In this document: piece by piece, positions 18,214-27,126 of the stretch
How the letters are laid out: each line of letters starts with the position of its first letter
Position numbering within the stretch: the stretch's first letter is position 1
Origin: UBA10438 sp044238605
GTDB taxonomy: Bacteria > Bacteroidota > Ignavibacteria > Kapaibacteriales > Kapaibacteriaceae
Reading direction: 5' to 3'
Assembly (NCBI GenBank): GCA_044238605.1
Contig: JBIICY010000002.1
Coordinates: 345,794-409,793 of the forward strand
Length of the DNA stretch: 64,000 bases
Made by a program: the position numbers and the translations under genes
The notes under the pieces: generated by a model
What the model was told of the DNA's origin: nothing
What the model saw: the letters and a program-made list of their open reading frames with translations, nothing else
Databases searched by the model: none

Positions 18214-19269
18214 TTACGATTGTGTTGAATTCTGAGATAGTGGTGAAACGCGGTCCCGCGACTCGATTAGCCAGCAGATCCCGCCTCCTAGTAAGACAAC
18301 TCCGTAGTTGACGAACCAAGAGATCATGCCGAACACCAATCCCTGCGTCATAGTTGCACCGCATACGGTAACAAGTGCGGCCTGCGCAGTGATCTGATAG
18401 ATGCCCAATGCTCCGGGAGTGGGGGCAACGGTAACGGCAATGCCGATAACGACAAGGATTATCGAGGCTTGAGCCAGTGTCACGGTATGAGCTACGTCAT
18501 ATGGCATAGCCATGATCAGAAACCACGCCACAAAGCAATAGGTTGCCCATACGAGTGAGCTCTCGATAACAAGACGCACATACAACCTGGGTTCCTTGAT
18601 AACGGCCAGTGCAGATGAGATCCGCGTAATGATCGATGATAGCTTGTTGCCAAGGGGCTTGTGGATGCGGCCTATGATGCGTTCAGCAAACGTCTGACCA
18701 ATTGTAGTAAACACAAGCAGGGCAACCACGGCTAGGAGTGCCACAAGCATCACCGCAAGGTTCTGCAACACTGCTTCTGTCTGGATGGGTTGCCCGCCAG
18801 AGTTTGCCGAGTAATATCGAAAGATACCAGCAACAGTATCCCCTGCCAGAAGCACAACGAGAATAAGAGCCATCATGATCGAGACAACATCAAGGATACG
18901 CTCTATCAAGACTCCCCCTATGGCTTCTTCTGTTCGTATCGATTCACGACGAGCAAAAACAACTGGACGCACCACTTCGCCGGCACGCGGCAGGATGGTG
19001 TTGAAGGCATAGCCAATCATGACGGCGTTAAATGACGAGATAAAACGGATGTCTGGGTAGAGCGGACGCAGGATCGTGCGGTAGCGCTCAGCACGAATAA
19101 CATGAGACAGCATACTCACGATTATGCCAAGACCCACATACATCCAATGCAAGTTTCCGAAGTCCTGACCGATCAACGTCCACTCTTCTGACGTTATCCC
19201 TTTAAGCAGATACCACAAAGCAGCCGCCGTGATAATCACCGACACTGCATACGAAATCACTTTTTTCAT
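18214..19269 (-). CDS. Lysylphosphatidylglycerol-synthase-TM / UPF0104 family membrane protein
   Basis: 351 residues with about eight hydrophobic segments. Family markers: LSHVIRAERYRTILRPL near residue 55, NAVMIGYAFNTILPRAGEVVRP near residue 85 and VLIERILDVVSIM near residue 120. This is the membrane domain shared by MprF and AglD-like proteins, without the aminoacyl-transferase domain; members move or modify lipid-linked substrates. The exact substrate is unknown. Its start overlaps the uvrA stop (ATGA), so the two are coupled. Confidence 0.85.
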   Translation of the reverse strand: MKKVISYAVSVIITAAALWYLLKGITSEEWTLIGQDFGNLHWMYVGLGIIVSMLSHVIRAERYRTILRPLYPDIRFISSFNAVMIGYAFNTILPRAGEVVRPVVFARRESIRTEEAIGGVLIERILDVVSIMMALILVVLLAGDTVAGIFRYYSANSGGQPIQTEAVLQNLAVMLVALLAVVALLVFTTIGQTFAERIIGRIHKPLGNKLSSIITRISSALAVIKEPRLYVRLVIESSLVWATYCFVAWFLIMAMPYDVAHTVTLAQASIILVVIGIAVTVAPTPGALGIYQITAQAALVTVCGATMTQGLVFGMISWFVNYGVVLLGGGICWLIESRDRVSPLSQNSTQS

Positions 19270-22148
19270 TCAGCCTGCCTTTTCATGAAAGCACGCAGCG
19301 CATCAGCAGTATGCGATTTTGCACTGCGCGCAATGCCTTTGGGTGTACCTGCTGCCACTACCCTTCCGCCATCTGCACCAGCGTTTGGTCCGATGTCTAT
19401 GATCCAGTCTCCCGAAGCAATGACGTGCATGTTGTGCTCGATGACGATTAAGGTATGACCATAGTCAACGAGTTTATCAAATGCACTAAGCAATGCAGCC
19501 ACATCGTTTACGTGGAGTCCGGTAGTTGGTTCATCAAAGATGAACAGCATACCCTCTCCAGACCGATCGTCGAGGTGTCCTGCGAGTTTCACGCGCTGTG
19601 CTTCTCCACCACTCAAGTGGGTCGATGGTTGTCCGATCTTGAGATAGCCGAGACCAACAGAGCGCAGGATATTGAGTTTGTTTACAATGCGAGGGTAGTC
19701 TTTAAAGTGCTCAACCCCTTCGTCAATGGTCATGTTCAGAACATCAACGATGGATTTTCCATTGTAGAGTATCGACTGTGCATCACGTTTGTACCGCGAA
19801 CCATTGCACGATTCGCATGGCAGTTCGATGTCGGGCAGGAATTGCATTTCGATCGATACCGTGCCAGCCCCTTCACACATCTCGCAACGTCCGCCGGCAA
19901 CGTTAAACGAGAAATGCCCGGCCTTCCAGCCAAGCTGCTTTGCACTCTGGGTAGATGCGAATACGTCGCGAATCAGATCAAAGACCTTGATGTACGTTGT
20001 GGGGGTTGACCGACTAGATCGCCCGATCGGACTCTGGTCGATCATCTCAATGCCGGTTACATGCTCTAGGCCGTCGATGCGGTCTACATGCCCGCTATCG
20101 CCAGAGTATGCTCCAAACATGCGCTGGATGTTGCTGTAGATCACGTCGTGAACGAGAGAGCTCTTACCCGATCCCGAAACTCCGGTGATCACCGTCATCG
20201 TACCAAGCGGAATCGTTACGTTGTCGCCTTTCAGGTTGTGGATCAGGGGGCGATGCACAACGATTTTCTTTCCGTTCCCCTTTCGCGGAGTTGGCCGCGG
20301 TGTAATTGCCTTCTTCCCCTGCAGATATTCGGCTGTTAGCGAGGTACCGGAGGTTTCCATTTCTGTAAACGAACCGGAGAATACTACCTCCCCACCGTGC
20401 TCGCCAGCACGGGGTCCAATGTCGATGATATGGTCGGCTGTGCGCATCACATCCATGTCATGCTCGACAACAACGACGGTGTTGCCAAGCCCTCGCAGCT
20501 TGCGCAGCACGCCAAGCAGTCTATCGGTATCACGCGGATGAAGACCGATACTTGGTTCGTCGAGCACATACAACGTACCGACGAGTGCCGAACCCAAACT
20601 TGAGGCCAGATTGATTCGTTGCGACTCACCACCGGAGAGCGTGTGAGAAAGTCTGTCGAGCGTAAGATATTCGAGTCCGATCTCGCAGAGCAGTCCAAGC
20701 CTGCGATGGATCTCGAGTAACACCTGCCCCACAATCGCTTCTTCATGCGGCGTTAGCTGTAGACGATGGAAATGCTCCCGAGCCTGTTCGAGCGTCATCT
20801 TCACAACATCTGCTATCCCTAAGCCCCCTACGAAGACTTGACGGGCAGCTGTTCGTAGTCGAGACCCTTCACACTTCTGACAGGTAGTGTAGCCGCGGTA
20901 TCTGCTGAGCATCACACGATAATGTGTTTTGTAACTCTTTTCCTCGAGCATGCGGAAGAATCCCTCCACACCGATGTAAGACCCAACGCCCTTCATCACC
21001 ATCTGCAGCTGGTCTGGCTCGAGATCCATAAACGGAATCTCTGTTGGAATTCCGTGTGTCTTTGCCTCGCTCATCAGATGCCTGAGGTGAATGCCAAAGG
21101 TCTCGCCGCGAAACGGGTGAAGAGCTCCGCGACGCAGGGAAAGCCCCTTATCAGGGACAACCAGGTTCATGTCGGTACCAACGCTGCGTCCAAAACCCTG
21201 ACACGTGGGGCAGGCCCCAAATGGAGAGTTGAATGAGAACAACCGTGGCTCTGGTTCAACATAGACCGTCTGCGTGGTTGCACTTTCAAAGCGAGAGGAA
21301 AACAACAGGTCAGCTCCGGTGGTCATATTGCGTATTGCAATCCTACCACCACCACTTGCAAATGCCTGCTCGAGCGAGTCGGTTAGACGTGCTATGCTTT
21401 CGTCGTCTGTGCGGACAACAAGACGGTCTACAACCACATAAACCGGTGTGTTGTCTGCAGGCAGAGATTGGAGATCATCAATACTCTGGAGTTCGGTGGA
21501 ATTTCCAAAAACAACACGCGAGAATCCACGGGCACGAAGTCCGTCTCGGACAATATCCAGTGAAGCATGGTCCTGCGGTAGCTCGAACATCACATAGATA
21601 CGGGCCTCTGCATGCTTCCGCGTAAGCACCGTTGCGACGCTTTCTGCCGTGTCTTTACGTATTACTTCGCCAGTGTCCTTATCGATGACAATACCAATTC
21701 GGCCGTACAAAAGCCGCAGGTAGTCGTAGACCTCTGTTGTAGTACCAACAGTTGACCGTGGATTCTTTGTAAAGGTCTGCTGCTGTATGGCAACCGCTGG
21801 AGGCAGACCCGATATACTGTCTACGTCCGGCTTAGCCATTCTGTCGAGAAACTGCCGTGCATATGCGCTTAGCGATTCAACAAATCGGCGTTGTCCCTCT
21901 GCGTACAGTGTGTCAAAGGCAAGTGAGGATTTGCCGGACCCCGACGGACCCGTCACAACTGTGAGTGCATTGCGAGGAATGTCTACACTGATGTTCTTGA
22001 GATTGTTCGCGCGCGCCCCCCGAATTGAGATCGTTTTGCGGAAATCCGCGACAGACTCAGCAGAAGGTGGCGTTATTGGTTTGGACACAGGGGTAAGGGG
22101 CTCGTGGTAATCGACTAGAACGACAAAATTACGGGAAAAACACATCAT
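19266..22148 (-). CDS. uvrA: Excinuclease ABC subunit A
   Basis: 960 residues. ABC-type ATPase that recognises DNA damage in nucleotide excision repair. Two ATPase halves: VVTGPSGSGKSSLAFDTLYAEGQ (N) and VITGVSGSGKSSLVHDVIY (C), with signature LSGGESQRINLAS and LSGGEAQRVKLA. Zinc-module cysteines are present at CPTC...CQKC and CEMCEGAG...CESCNGSR, but the first CxxC pair of E. coli UvrA (before the FSFNSPFGACPTC block) is missing, as in other Bacteroidota UvrA. The start is uncertain: the ATGs at 22148/22145 lie upstream of a TAATTTTG promoter-like box at 22124-22131, so the GTG at 22088 may be the true start. Partner of mfd in this window. Confidence 0.95.
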   Translation of the reverse strand: MMCFSRNFVVLVDYHEPLTPVSKPITPPSAESVADFRKTISIRGARANNLKNISVDIPRNALTVVTGPSGSGKSSLAFDTLYAEGQRRFVESLSAYARQFLDRMAKPDVDSISGLPPAVAIQQQTFTKNPRSTVGTTTEVYDYLRLLYGRIGIVIDKDTGEVIRKDTAESVATVLTRKHAEARIYVMFELPQDHASLDIVRDGLRARGFSRVVFGNSTELQSIDDLQSLPADNTPVYVVVDRLVVRTDDESIARLTDSLEQAFASGGGRIAIRNMTTGADLLFSSRFESATTQTVYVEPEPRLFSFNSPFGACPTCQGFGRSVGTDMNLVVPDKGLSLRRGALHPFRGETFGIHLRHLMSEAKTHGIPTEIPFMDLEPDQLQMVMKGVGSYIGVEGFFRMLEEKSYKTHYRVMLSRYRGYTTCQKCEGSRLRTAARQVFVGGLGIADVVKMTLEQAREHFHRLQLTPHEEAIVGQVLLEIHRRLGLLCEIGLEYLTLDRLSHTLSGGESQRINLASSLGSALVGTLYVLDEPSIGLHPRDTDRLLGVLRKLRGLGNTVVVVEHDMDVMRTADHIIDIGPRAGEHGGEVVFSGSFTEMETSGTSLTAEYLQGKKAITPRPTPRKGNGKKIVVHRPLIHNLKGDNVTIPLGTMTVITGVSGSGKSSLVHDVIYSNIQRMFGAYSGDSGHVDRIDGLEHVTGIEMIDQSPIGRSSRSTPTTYIKVFDLIRDVFASTQSAKQLGWKAGHFSFNVAGGRCEMCEGAGTVSIEMQFLPDIELPCESCNGSRYKRDAQSILYNGKSIVDVLNMTIDEGVEHFKDYPRIVNKLNILRSVGLGYLKIGQPSTHLSGGEAQRVKLAGHLDDRSGEGMLFIFDEPTTGLHVNDVAALLSAFDKLVDYGHTLIVIEHNMHVIASGDWIIDIGPNAGADGGRVVAAGTPKGIARSAKSHTADALRAFMKRQAE
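22124..22131 (-). promoter_or_regulatory. Candidate -7 box inside the uvrA N-terminal codons
   Basis: Minus strand TAATTTTG (TAnnTTTG). If used, transcription starts near 22117 and translation could begin at GTG 22088. Confidence 0.35.
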
Positions 22149-22243
22149 TTTGCCCTATTCATGGCACGGTACTTGCTTCTGTGTTAATAAGTCAGTAATT
22201 TTATCGTCTTGCTTAACAACAATGTCTGGAATGGAGTCCAACA

Positions 22244-22465
22244 ATGGCTCGTCGATGTGAACTCACGGGTGTAGGTGTAATGTACGGCAATAACGTGTCG
22301 CACGCGAACAATAAGACGCGTCGTCGCTTTATGCCGAACATCCAAAAGAAGCGTATTTGGGTACCTGAAGAAGGTCGCTGGGTAACTGTAAAGATTACCG
22401 CTAGCGCCCTCAAGACGCTCGATAAGATTGGCTATACAGCCATGAAGAAGCGCGCTGCAAAGTAA
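22244..22465 (+). CDS. rpmB: 50S ribosomal protein L28
   Basis: 73 residues, basic. It begins MARRCELTG and has VSHANNKTRRRFMPNIQKKR, the L28 signature, then GRWVTVKITASALKTLDKIG. Monocistronic: uvrA is divergent upstream and a terminator follows 22 bases after the stop. No zinc-type CxxC pairs are visible (a single Cys at position 5), so it is the zinc-free form. Confidence 0.96.
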   Translation: MARRCELTGVGVMYGNNVSHANNKTRRRFMPNIQKKRIWVPEEGRWVTVKITASALKTLDKIGYTAMKKRAAK

Positions 22466-22487
22466 TTGTAGCTCGACATCACGTGAG

Positions 22488-22511
22488 AAAGGTCGCATTG
22501 CGGCCTTTTTT
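22488..22511 (+). terminator. Rho-independent terminator of rpmB
   Basis: Nine-base stem AAAGGTCGC / GCGGCCTTT (one G-T pair, loop ATT) running into TTTTTT. Confidence 0.85.
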
Positions 22512-22558
22512 CGTTATTATTCAGTCATATCTGAATGACTTGTTCGTCTGCCTTCGGA

Positions 22559-24163
22559 ATGACGTCTCACCACCTGCCTACATCCCCGACTGTGCGTGTG
22601 ACCATGCTGTTCATGGTCACGCTGTGTTCGTTGCCATTGCTACTGGCCCAGCCTCTGAACAGCGCCTCTCGGGCCCGTAAGGCCAAAGAGTTCTTCATCT
22701 CCGGCACAACATTGCAAATCCAAGGGAACAGGCACGCCGAAGCCGTGATCGATTTTCAGCAGTCTCTGCGGTACGATAGTAGTGCGGTAACCCTTACCGC
22801 CATGGCCCGCAGCTATCGGGAGCTTAAGAAGCTAGACCTTGCCCTCGAGACCGTATCGTTGGCCCTTGAGCGCGACAAGACCTCTCGCGATGCTTGGGAG
22901 CTCCTCGCAGAAATCGAGATCATGCGCGGACGCTACGACGAGGGTCTGGCCGCCTACGAGCGCATCCTTGATCTGCAGCCAACCAAACGTCAGCTCTACA
23001 CTCTTGCTCGGTTGTACGAGCCCCGTAACGCCAAACGTGCCATCGAGGTCTACGAACAAATCGTTGCCAATGCGCCAGACGTTATGATGTACATGCGCCT
23101 TAGCGAGCTGTATGAACGAACCAAGAATCCTCAAGAGCGTCTTCGCGTGTTGCAGCTTGCTGCAAAGCTTGCACCCAAAGATCCACAGATTGCTGCAGAG
23201 CAGTGCGAGATGTATGTAGACCAGGCACAGTTTGAAGAGCTGCGTGGGCTACTCAAAACATGGGATGGACGTCTCATGGAACAGGAACAGGCAACAGACG
23301 TCTGGCTTGTTGCTCTCTCACGTATCCTTGAAGATTCACTCGTGGTTGGATTGTACTCCTCCGAAGTCACCACGATTGTAGACCTTGCTCAAACAACTCT
23401 TCCGAGTGCTTGGCCGGTGATGATCGTTGCGGGAACGGTTAGTATGGCCGTGCAGGACACCGCGCGAGCAGCTACGTGTTTTACCACGGTAACTTCGACC
23501 GCACAAGTTATTCCCGAAGGATATCTCGAGATCGGACGTGTCTATGCGATGAAGGACATGCCGAAGCGCGCATTGGAGTTCCTGTCGATTGGACGCGTAG
23601 TGTTCCCTACGGACATTCGCTTTCCGATCATCATCAGTTCGCTGTATATGGATCAAGGCAACGACCGTCAGGCGATCAATGAACTCGAAGCGGCAACGAT
23701 TCTAGATTCCACAGTTGCAGATGTGTGGGTACAGCTTGGCATGCTCTATGACAGAAGCAAGCGCCTGCTGGAGTCCGACCAAGCATATGAACGCGCACTC
23801 GCGCTCGAACCGGCAAATGCGCTGGCCAATAACAACTATGCATACTCCCTCTCGCTGCGTCGTATCGAGCTGGATCGCGCCAAGAACATGGCGTTTACTG
23901 CCGTAAATGCAGATAAGGCCAATGCTGCATTCCTCGATACGTATGCGTGGATCCTTTACCAGCAGGAAGACTATGAAGGGGCTCGCACGTACATTCTCAA
24001 GGCAATACAATACGGCGGAAATGCCACGCATTATGAGCACTACGGCATGATCCTCAAGGCCATAGGTGAACGAAATGCATCCATCAAGGCGTTTGAGCGA
24101 TCGTTGGAGCTCGACCCTTCCCGCTCGTGGGTTCGCGACGAACTGGAAGCACTTACAAAGTAA
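22559..24163 (+). CDS. Exported tetratricopeptide-repeat protein
   Basis: 534 residues from the ATG at 22559; ATGs at 22535 and 22604 are also possible. The region MLFMVTLCSLPLLLAQP (from 22604) is a signal peptide, so the protein is periplasmic or lipoprotein-like. At least nine TPR-like 34-residue helical pairs follow, with the clearest ones near the C-terminus (ADVWVQLGMLYDRSKRLLES, ALALEPANALANNNYAYSL, YEHYGMILKAIGERNASI). TPR arrays are protein-protein scaffolds; the partner is unknown. A perfect 9-base inverted repeat (GTGACCATG / CATGGTCAC, 22598-22620) encloses the ATG at 22604 and could hide that start in a hairpin. Confidence 0.85.
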   Translation: MTSHHLPTSPTVRVTMLFMVTLCSLPLLLAQPLNSASRARKAKEFFISGTTLQIQGNRHAEAVIDFQQSLRYDSSAVTLTAMARSYRELKKLDLALETVSLALERDKTSRDAWELLAEIEIMRGRYDEGLAAYERILDLQPTKRQLYTLARLYEPRNAKRAIEVYEQIVANAPDVMMYMRLSELYERTKNPQERLRVLQLAAKLAPKDPQIAAEQCEMYVDQAQFEELRGLLKTWDGRLMEQEQATDVWLVALSRILEDSLVVGLYSSEVTTIVDLAQTTLPSAWPVMIVAGTVSMAVQDTARAATCFTTVTSTAQVIPEGYLEIGRVYAMKDMPKRALEFLSIGRVVFPTDIRFPIIISSLYMDQGNDRQAINELEAATILDSTVADVWVQLGMLYDRSKRLLESDQAYERALALEPANALANNNYAYSLSLRRIELDRAKNMAFTAVNADKANAAFLDTYAWILYQQEDYEGARTYILKAIQYGGNATHYEHYGMILKAIGERNASIKAFERSLELDPSRSWVRDELEALTK

Positions 24164-24186
24164 CTACTCAAGAACATGGTGTTGAC

Positions 24187-24387
24187 ATGAATAAACCACA
24201 AAGCACAGATCCGAATGACTACGAAGTACTGATCCGCCGCAGAGGCGAATCAGATTATGCTTCCTATTGTCCGCAACTTGCCCACATGATCAAGGGTCAG
24301 GCCCACGAAGAAGTCGAAGAAGCAATGAAGGCCTATGTCATGGCCTACATCGCCTCGCTCCCGCAGGTTGACGTTTCTGCTAACTGA
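24187..24387 (+). CDS. Small HicB-like protein without a HicA partner
   Basis: 66 residues from the ATG at 24187. The longer frame from 24127 overlaps the TPR gene and is not needed. DYEVLIRRRGESDYASYCPQ, then GQAHEEVEEAMKAYVMAYIASL has the pattern of the partial RNase-H fold of HicB antitoxins (a strand ending in xYxAxCPxL, then a helix xEEAxxxx). No HicA toxin gene lies next to it, and there is no DNA-binding domain. It may therefore be a stand-alone HicB-like domain protein rather than an antitoxin. It sits between a TPR gene and a membrane protein, same strand. Confidence 0.65.
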   Translation: MNKPQSTDPNDYEVLIRRRGESDYASYCPQLAHMIKGQAHEEVEEAMKAYVMAYIASLPQVDVSAN

Positions 24388-24402
24388 TCTTAAGCTGTCC
24401 CG

Positions 24403-25029
24403 ATGAGCAGCCCAACCCAAGAGCAGCAAGAGCGGTACCTTTCGACACGCCGTTGGGAAACGCGACTGATGGTCACGCTGATCGTGCTCATCGTCGTTGG
24501 TGCTGTTTGGTCGCTCATGCCCGCGCTGGTTCTGTCGTTCACGAACAAAGGAGATCTGCCGGTCTCATACCGAGCATATAGCACCGGATCGTTTGTTCTG
24601 TTTGTTGGTCTCAGTCTGTTTGCATCGATCCTGCGTACAAGATTTATGAATAACCTGCGCAGAGACTATGTCTTTGTAGAGGGGGTTAGCAGACTCGAAC
24701 TTGTTGTGCCGTTTGCCTCCTTCGGTGCAATCACTGTTGGTCTGCTTAGTCGCTGGATGAAGCGCATGGGGTTCGGCACAGCCATGCGCATTGCCGTCCC
24801 GAGCGTACTCTCATGGATGTTTCTGCTGCCGCTGACGGCATTTGCAGCCTCTACAGGCGGTGTCGATCCGGGGTTGGTCATCATGTCACTGCCCGTCGTA
24901 TTCGTACTCTGCATCATATCAGCATGCCTGTGCGTGGGCCGTGAAGACTGGACGTATATGCTTCCGATGATCATCGCCATGCTGATCGCACTTTCGAGCA
25001 TCATTCTTTCGGTAGCACTCGACACATGA
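24403..25029 (+). CDS. Multi-pass membrane protein, unknown function
   Basis: 208 residues with about six hydrophobic segments (starting RLMVTLIVLIVVGAVWSLM near residue 22). A cytoplasmic basic loop, RTRFMNNLRRDYV, lies near residue 70. No family signature recognised. It overlaps the next gene by four bases (ATGA) and is probably co-expressed with the CPBP protease; it could serve as its partner or substrate, but this is inferred only from the coupling. Confidence 0.65.
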   Translation: MSSPTQEQQERYLSTRRWETRLMVTLIVLIVVGAVWSLMPALVLSFTNKGDLPVSYRAYSTGSFVLFVGLSLFASILRTRFMNNLRRDYVFVEGVSRLELVVPFASFGAITVGLLSRWMKRMGFGTAMRIAVPSVLSWMFLLPLTAFAASTGGVDPGLVIMSLPVVFVLCIISACLCVGREDWTYMLPMIIAMLIALSSIILSVALDT

Positions 25030-25919
25030 TGCCAAACGCTACGGGCAGGTACATGCCCAACTTTGCCCCTACGCAGTGGTACATGCGCATTGGACGCTGG
25101 TGTGCCTATAGCATGCCGAGCTTGCTGGTCGTGGTCTTCTTTTTTGCTCCGATGATCTCCTCAACGTCCGAAGCGATGAACGCTCAGGCGGTAGTATACA
25201 TGGCGCTTGCCGCGGCAACAATCATCGAAGTAGTGCGTTTGCCCAGGGGGTCGGCACGTGCAAGTGGACTCCTTCCCTCTACTGTTACGGGCCGACATGT
25301 CCTAGTGGGCTCTGTTGCAGCTTCAATCATGATGCTGATTATCGCTGTTGCTGCAGCTACTGCCGGTGCACCGGTTATGACAGTTGACGTAATCGTCAAT
25401 CCTGGACTAGTCGTTGCCTTTATGATCAGCTCAATGGGAGAAGAAGTTCTCTTTCGCGGTACGGTCATGCAGGCGCTTCAGCAACGGTTCGGCACATATG
25501 TGTCAGTGGTTGTGACAAGTGCATTGTTTGCGTCTGTGCACCTTGGCAATCCGCACGTGGAGCCCCTTGCCATTGTTTCTACGTTTGTCGTTGGTTTGCT
25601 TCTGGGAATGATGACGGTTCTGACCTCATCGCTATGGATGTCGATGAGTTTTCATGCAGTCTGGAACTTGCTTTCTGCCGGGGTCTTCGGCGAGGTTAGC
25701 GGCCTGCCTCCTGTGTGGCAGTTCGTAGACATTGACACAACAACAGTTGTGGTTCCTCAATGGGTCTTCGGTGGCAGCTACGGCATTGAATCCGGAGTAG
25801 TCACGATCGTACTCACGTTGATCATGTGTTTCGTTGTGCCGAAGTACTGCACATTGGATCCATTCGCTCGGGCGGCACGATATCGTATAGATGTTTGCAA
25901 TCTGTCACATAATCAGTGA
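25026..25919 (+). CDS. CPBP-family intramembrane metalloprotease
   Basis: 297 residues with about eight hydrophobic segments. The CPBP/Abi (Rce1-like) motifs are complete: MGEEVLFRGTVMQALQQRFG (the EExxxR motif, near residue 138), LFASVHLGN (FxxxH, near residue 175) and MSFHAVWNLLSAG (HxxxN/B, near residue 215). Members are membrane glutamate proteases that cleave prenylated or peptide substrates; the substrate here is unknown. The start ATG overlaps the previous stop (ATGATG at 25026-25031). Confidence 0.85.
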   Translation: MMPNATGRYMPNFAPTQWYMRIGRWCAYSMPSLLVVVFFFAPMISSTSEAMNAQAVVYMALAAATIIEVVRLPRGSARASGLLPSTVTGRHVLVGSVAASIMMLIIAVAAATAGAPVMTVDVIVNPGLVVAFMISSMGEEVLFRGTVMQALQQRFGTYVSVVVTSALFASVHLGNPHVEPLAIVSTFVVGLLLGMMTVLTSSLWMSMSFHAVWNLLSAGVFGEVSGLPPVWQFVDIDTTTVVVPQWVFGGSYGIESGVVTIVLTLIMCFVVPKYCTLDPFARAARYRIDVCNLSHNQ

Positions 25920-25942
25920 GAAGGTTCTGCGTCATAACCCGT

Positions 25943-27106
25943 ATGAAAACGTACCTCAGTGTTCTCGTTGCTTTACTGTTGATTGCTTCTGCTGCAAAAT
26001 CGCAGTGGATCGTGATGGACCCCGCAGCAGATTCGATGATCAAGGCTGGGTCTCGTCATGTATACAACGTTGAGTTCGACGAAGCACAGCGAATCTTCAA
26101 CGAGGTTACAACGCAGTATCCCAACCAGCCTGCAGGGTTCTTCGTTGACGCAATGATTGATTGGTGGCGACTAACCATCGGACAGCGTTCACCTGCGATC
26201 GAAGCGTCTTTCTTGAAGAAGATCGACCGCGTCATTGCCGTGTGCGATAAACAACTTGATGAAACTCCCAAAGACATCTTGGCGCTGTTCTTTAAAGGGG
26301 GCGCACTTGGTTATCGCGGACGCTTTCACGCTACCAAGCAGAACATGTTTAGTGCTGCCGAGGATGGCCGCACGGCGCTTAGTATCCTTCAGGACTGTCA
26401 GCGACTGGCCCCAACGAACCACGACATTCTTCTCGGCACTGGACTCTACAACTATTGGGCAGCAGTGCTTCCTGAGAAGTACCCGGCTCTTAAACCCGTA
26501 ATGGTCTTTATGCCACGGGGCGATAAGACAATTGGCCTAGCGCAGTTGAAGTCGGCCGGACGTATGGCTCGCTATGCATCCGTTGAAGCTAAGGTTGTTC
26601 TGCTCGATGCATACATGTATTTCGAAAAGAACTACCTCGAGGCACTCGATGTAGCATCAGACCTGCGCACGACGTATCCCGGCAATCCGAAGTTTCACAT
26701 TGAGTACGCTCGCTGCCTAACCTATCTCTGGCGTGTAGACACAGCGTATAAAGTTTGGGACGAGATTCTGGAGTGCAACTATCAGAGTAAAACAGGATAC
26801 CGTAACCGTCTGATCGTTCGCGAGGCACTCTTCAATCTTGGTTCGCTGTTGTTTCATCAGAACAAAGAACTGCCAAAGGCCATCACCTATCTAGAGCGTT
26901 GCGTTACCGAGAGCAAGTTCACTGATAAAGAAAAGATCAGCTGGCAGTATCCGTGGGCACTTGTGCGACTCGGACAGGTACATGATATGCTCGGTAAACG
27001 CAAAGAGGCCATTGCCTACTACAAGCTAGCGCAGGAGATTGATGATTCTTCGTCGAAGTCCTACGAAACTGCGGCCAAGCACCTTGTAAGTCCATACAAG
27101 CGCTGA
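25943..27106 (+). CDS. Secreted TPR-containing protein
   Basis: 387 residues from MKTYLSVLVALLLIASAAKS, a signal peptide; the ATG at 25916 would add nine residues before it. The middle region LLGTGLYNYWAAVLPEKYP resembles a conserved segment of a Bacteroidota TPR family in which a hydrophobic GLYNYW motif separates two helical blocks. C-terminal TPR units are clear (LGSLLFHQNKELPKAITYLE, LGQVHDMLGKRKEAIAYYK). Function unknown; a scaffold or assembly role in the periplasm is inferred. Confidence 0.8.
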   Translation: MKTYLSVLVALLLIASAAKSQWIVMDPAADSMIKAGSRHVYNVEFDEAQRIFNEVTTQYPNQPAGFFVDAMIDWWRLTIGQRSPAIEASFLKKIDRVIAVCDKQLDETPKDILALFFKGGALGYRGRFHATKQNMFSAAEDGRTALSILQDCQRLAPTNHDILLGTGLYNYWAAVLPEKYPALKPVMVFMPRGDKTIGLAQLKSAGRMARYASVEAKVVLLDAYMYFEKNYLEALDVASDLRTTYPGNPKFHIEYARCLTYLWRVDTAYKVWDEILECNYQSKTGYRNRLIVREALFNLGSLLFHQNKELPKAITYLERCVTESKFTDKEKISWQYPWALVRLGQVHDMLGKRKEAIAYYKLAQEIDDSSSKSYETAAKHLVSPYKR

Positions 27107-27113
27107 AGCCCCC

Positions 27114-27121
27114 TATCTTTG
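27114..27121 (+). promoter_or_regulatory. -7 box immediately before the mutase start
   Basis: TATCTTTG (TAnnTTTG) ends only five bases before the ATG at 27127, so transcription from it would begin at or next to the start codon (leaderless mRNA). Confidence 0.5.
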
Positions 27122-27126
27122 CACCC

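Noticed and set aside
25184..25468. Antisense open frame opposite the CPBP protease gene
   Set aside because: Thr/Ala-rich complement of membrane-segment codons with no start signal; a shadow of the real gene.
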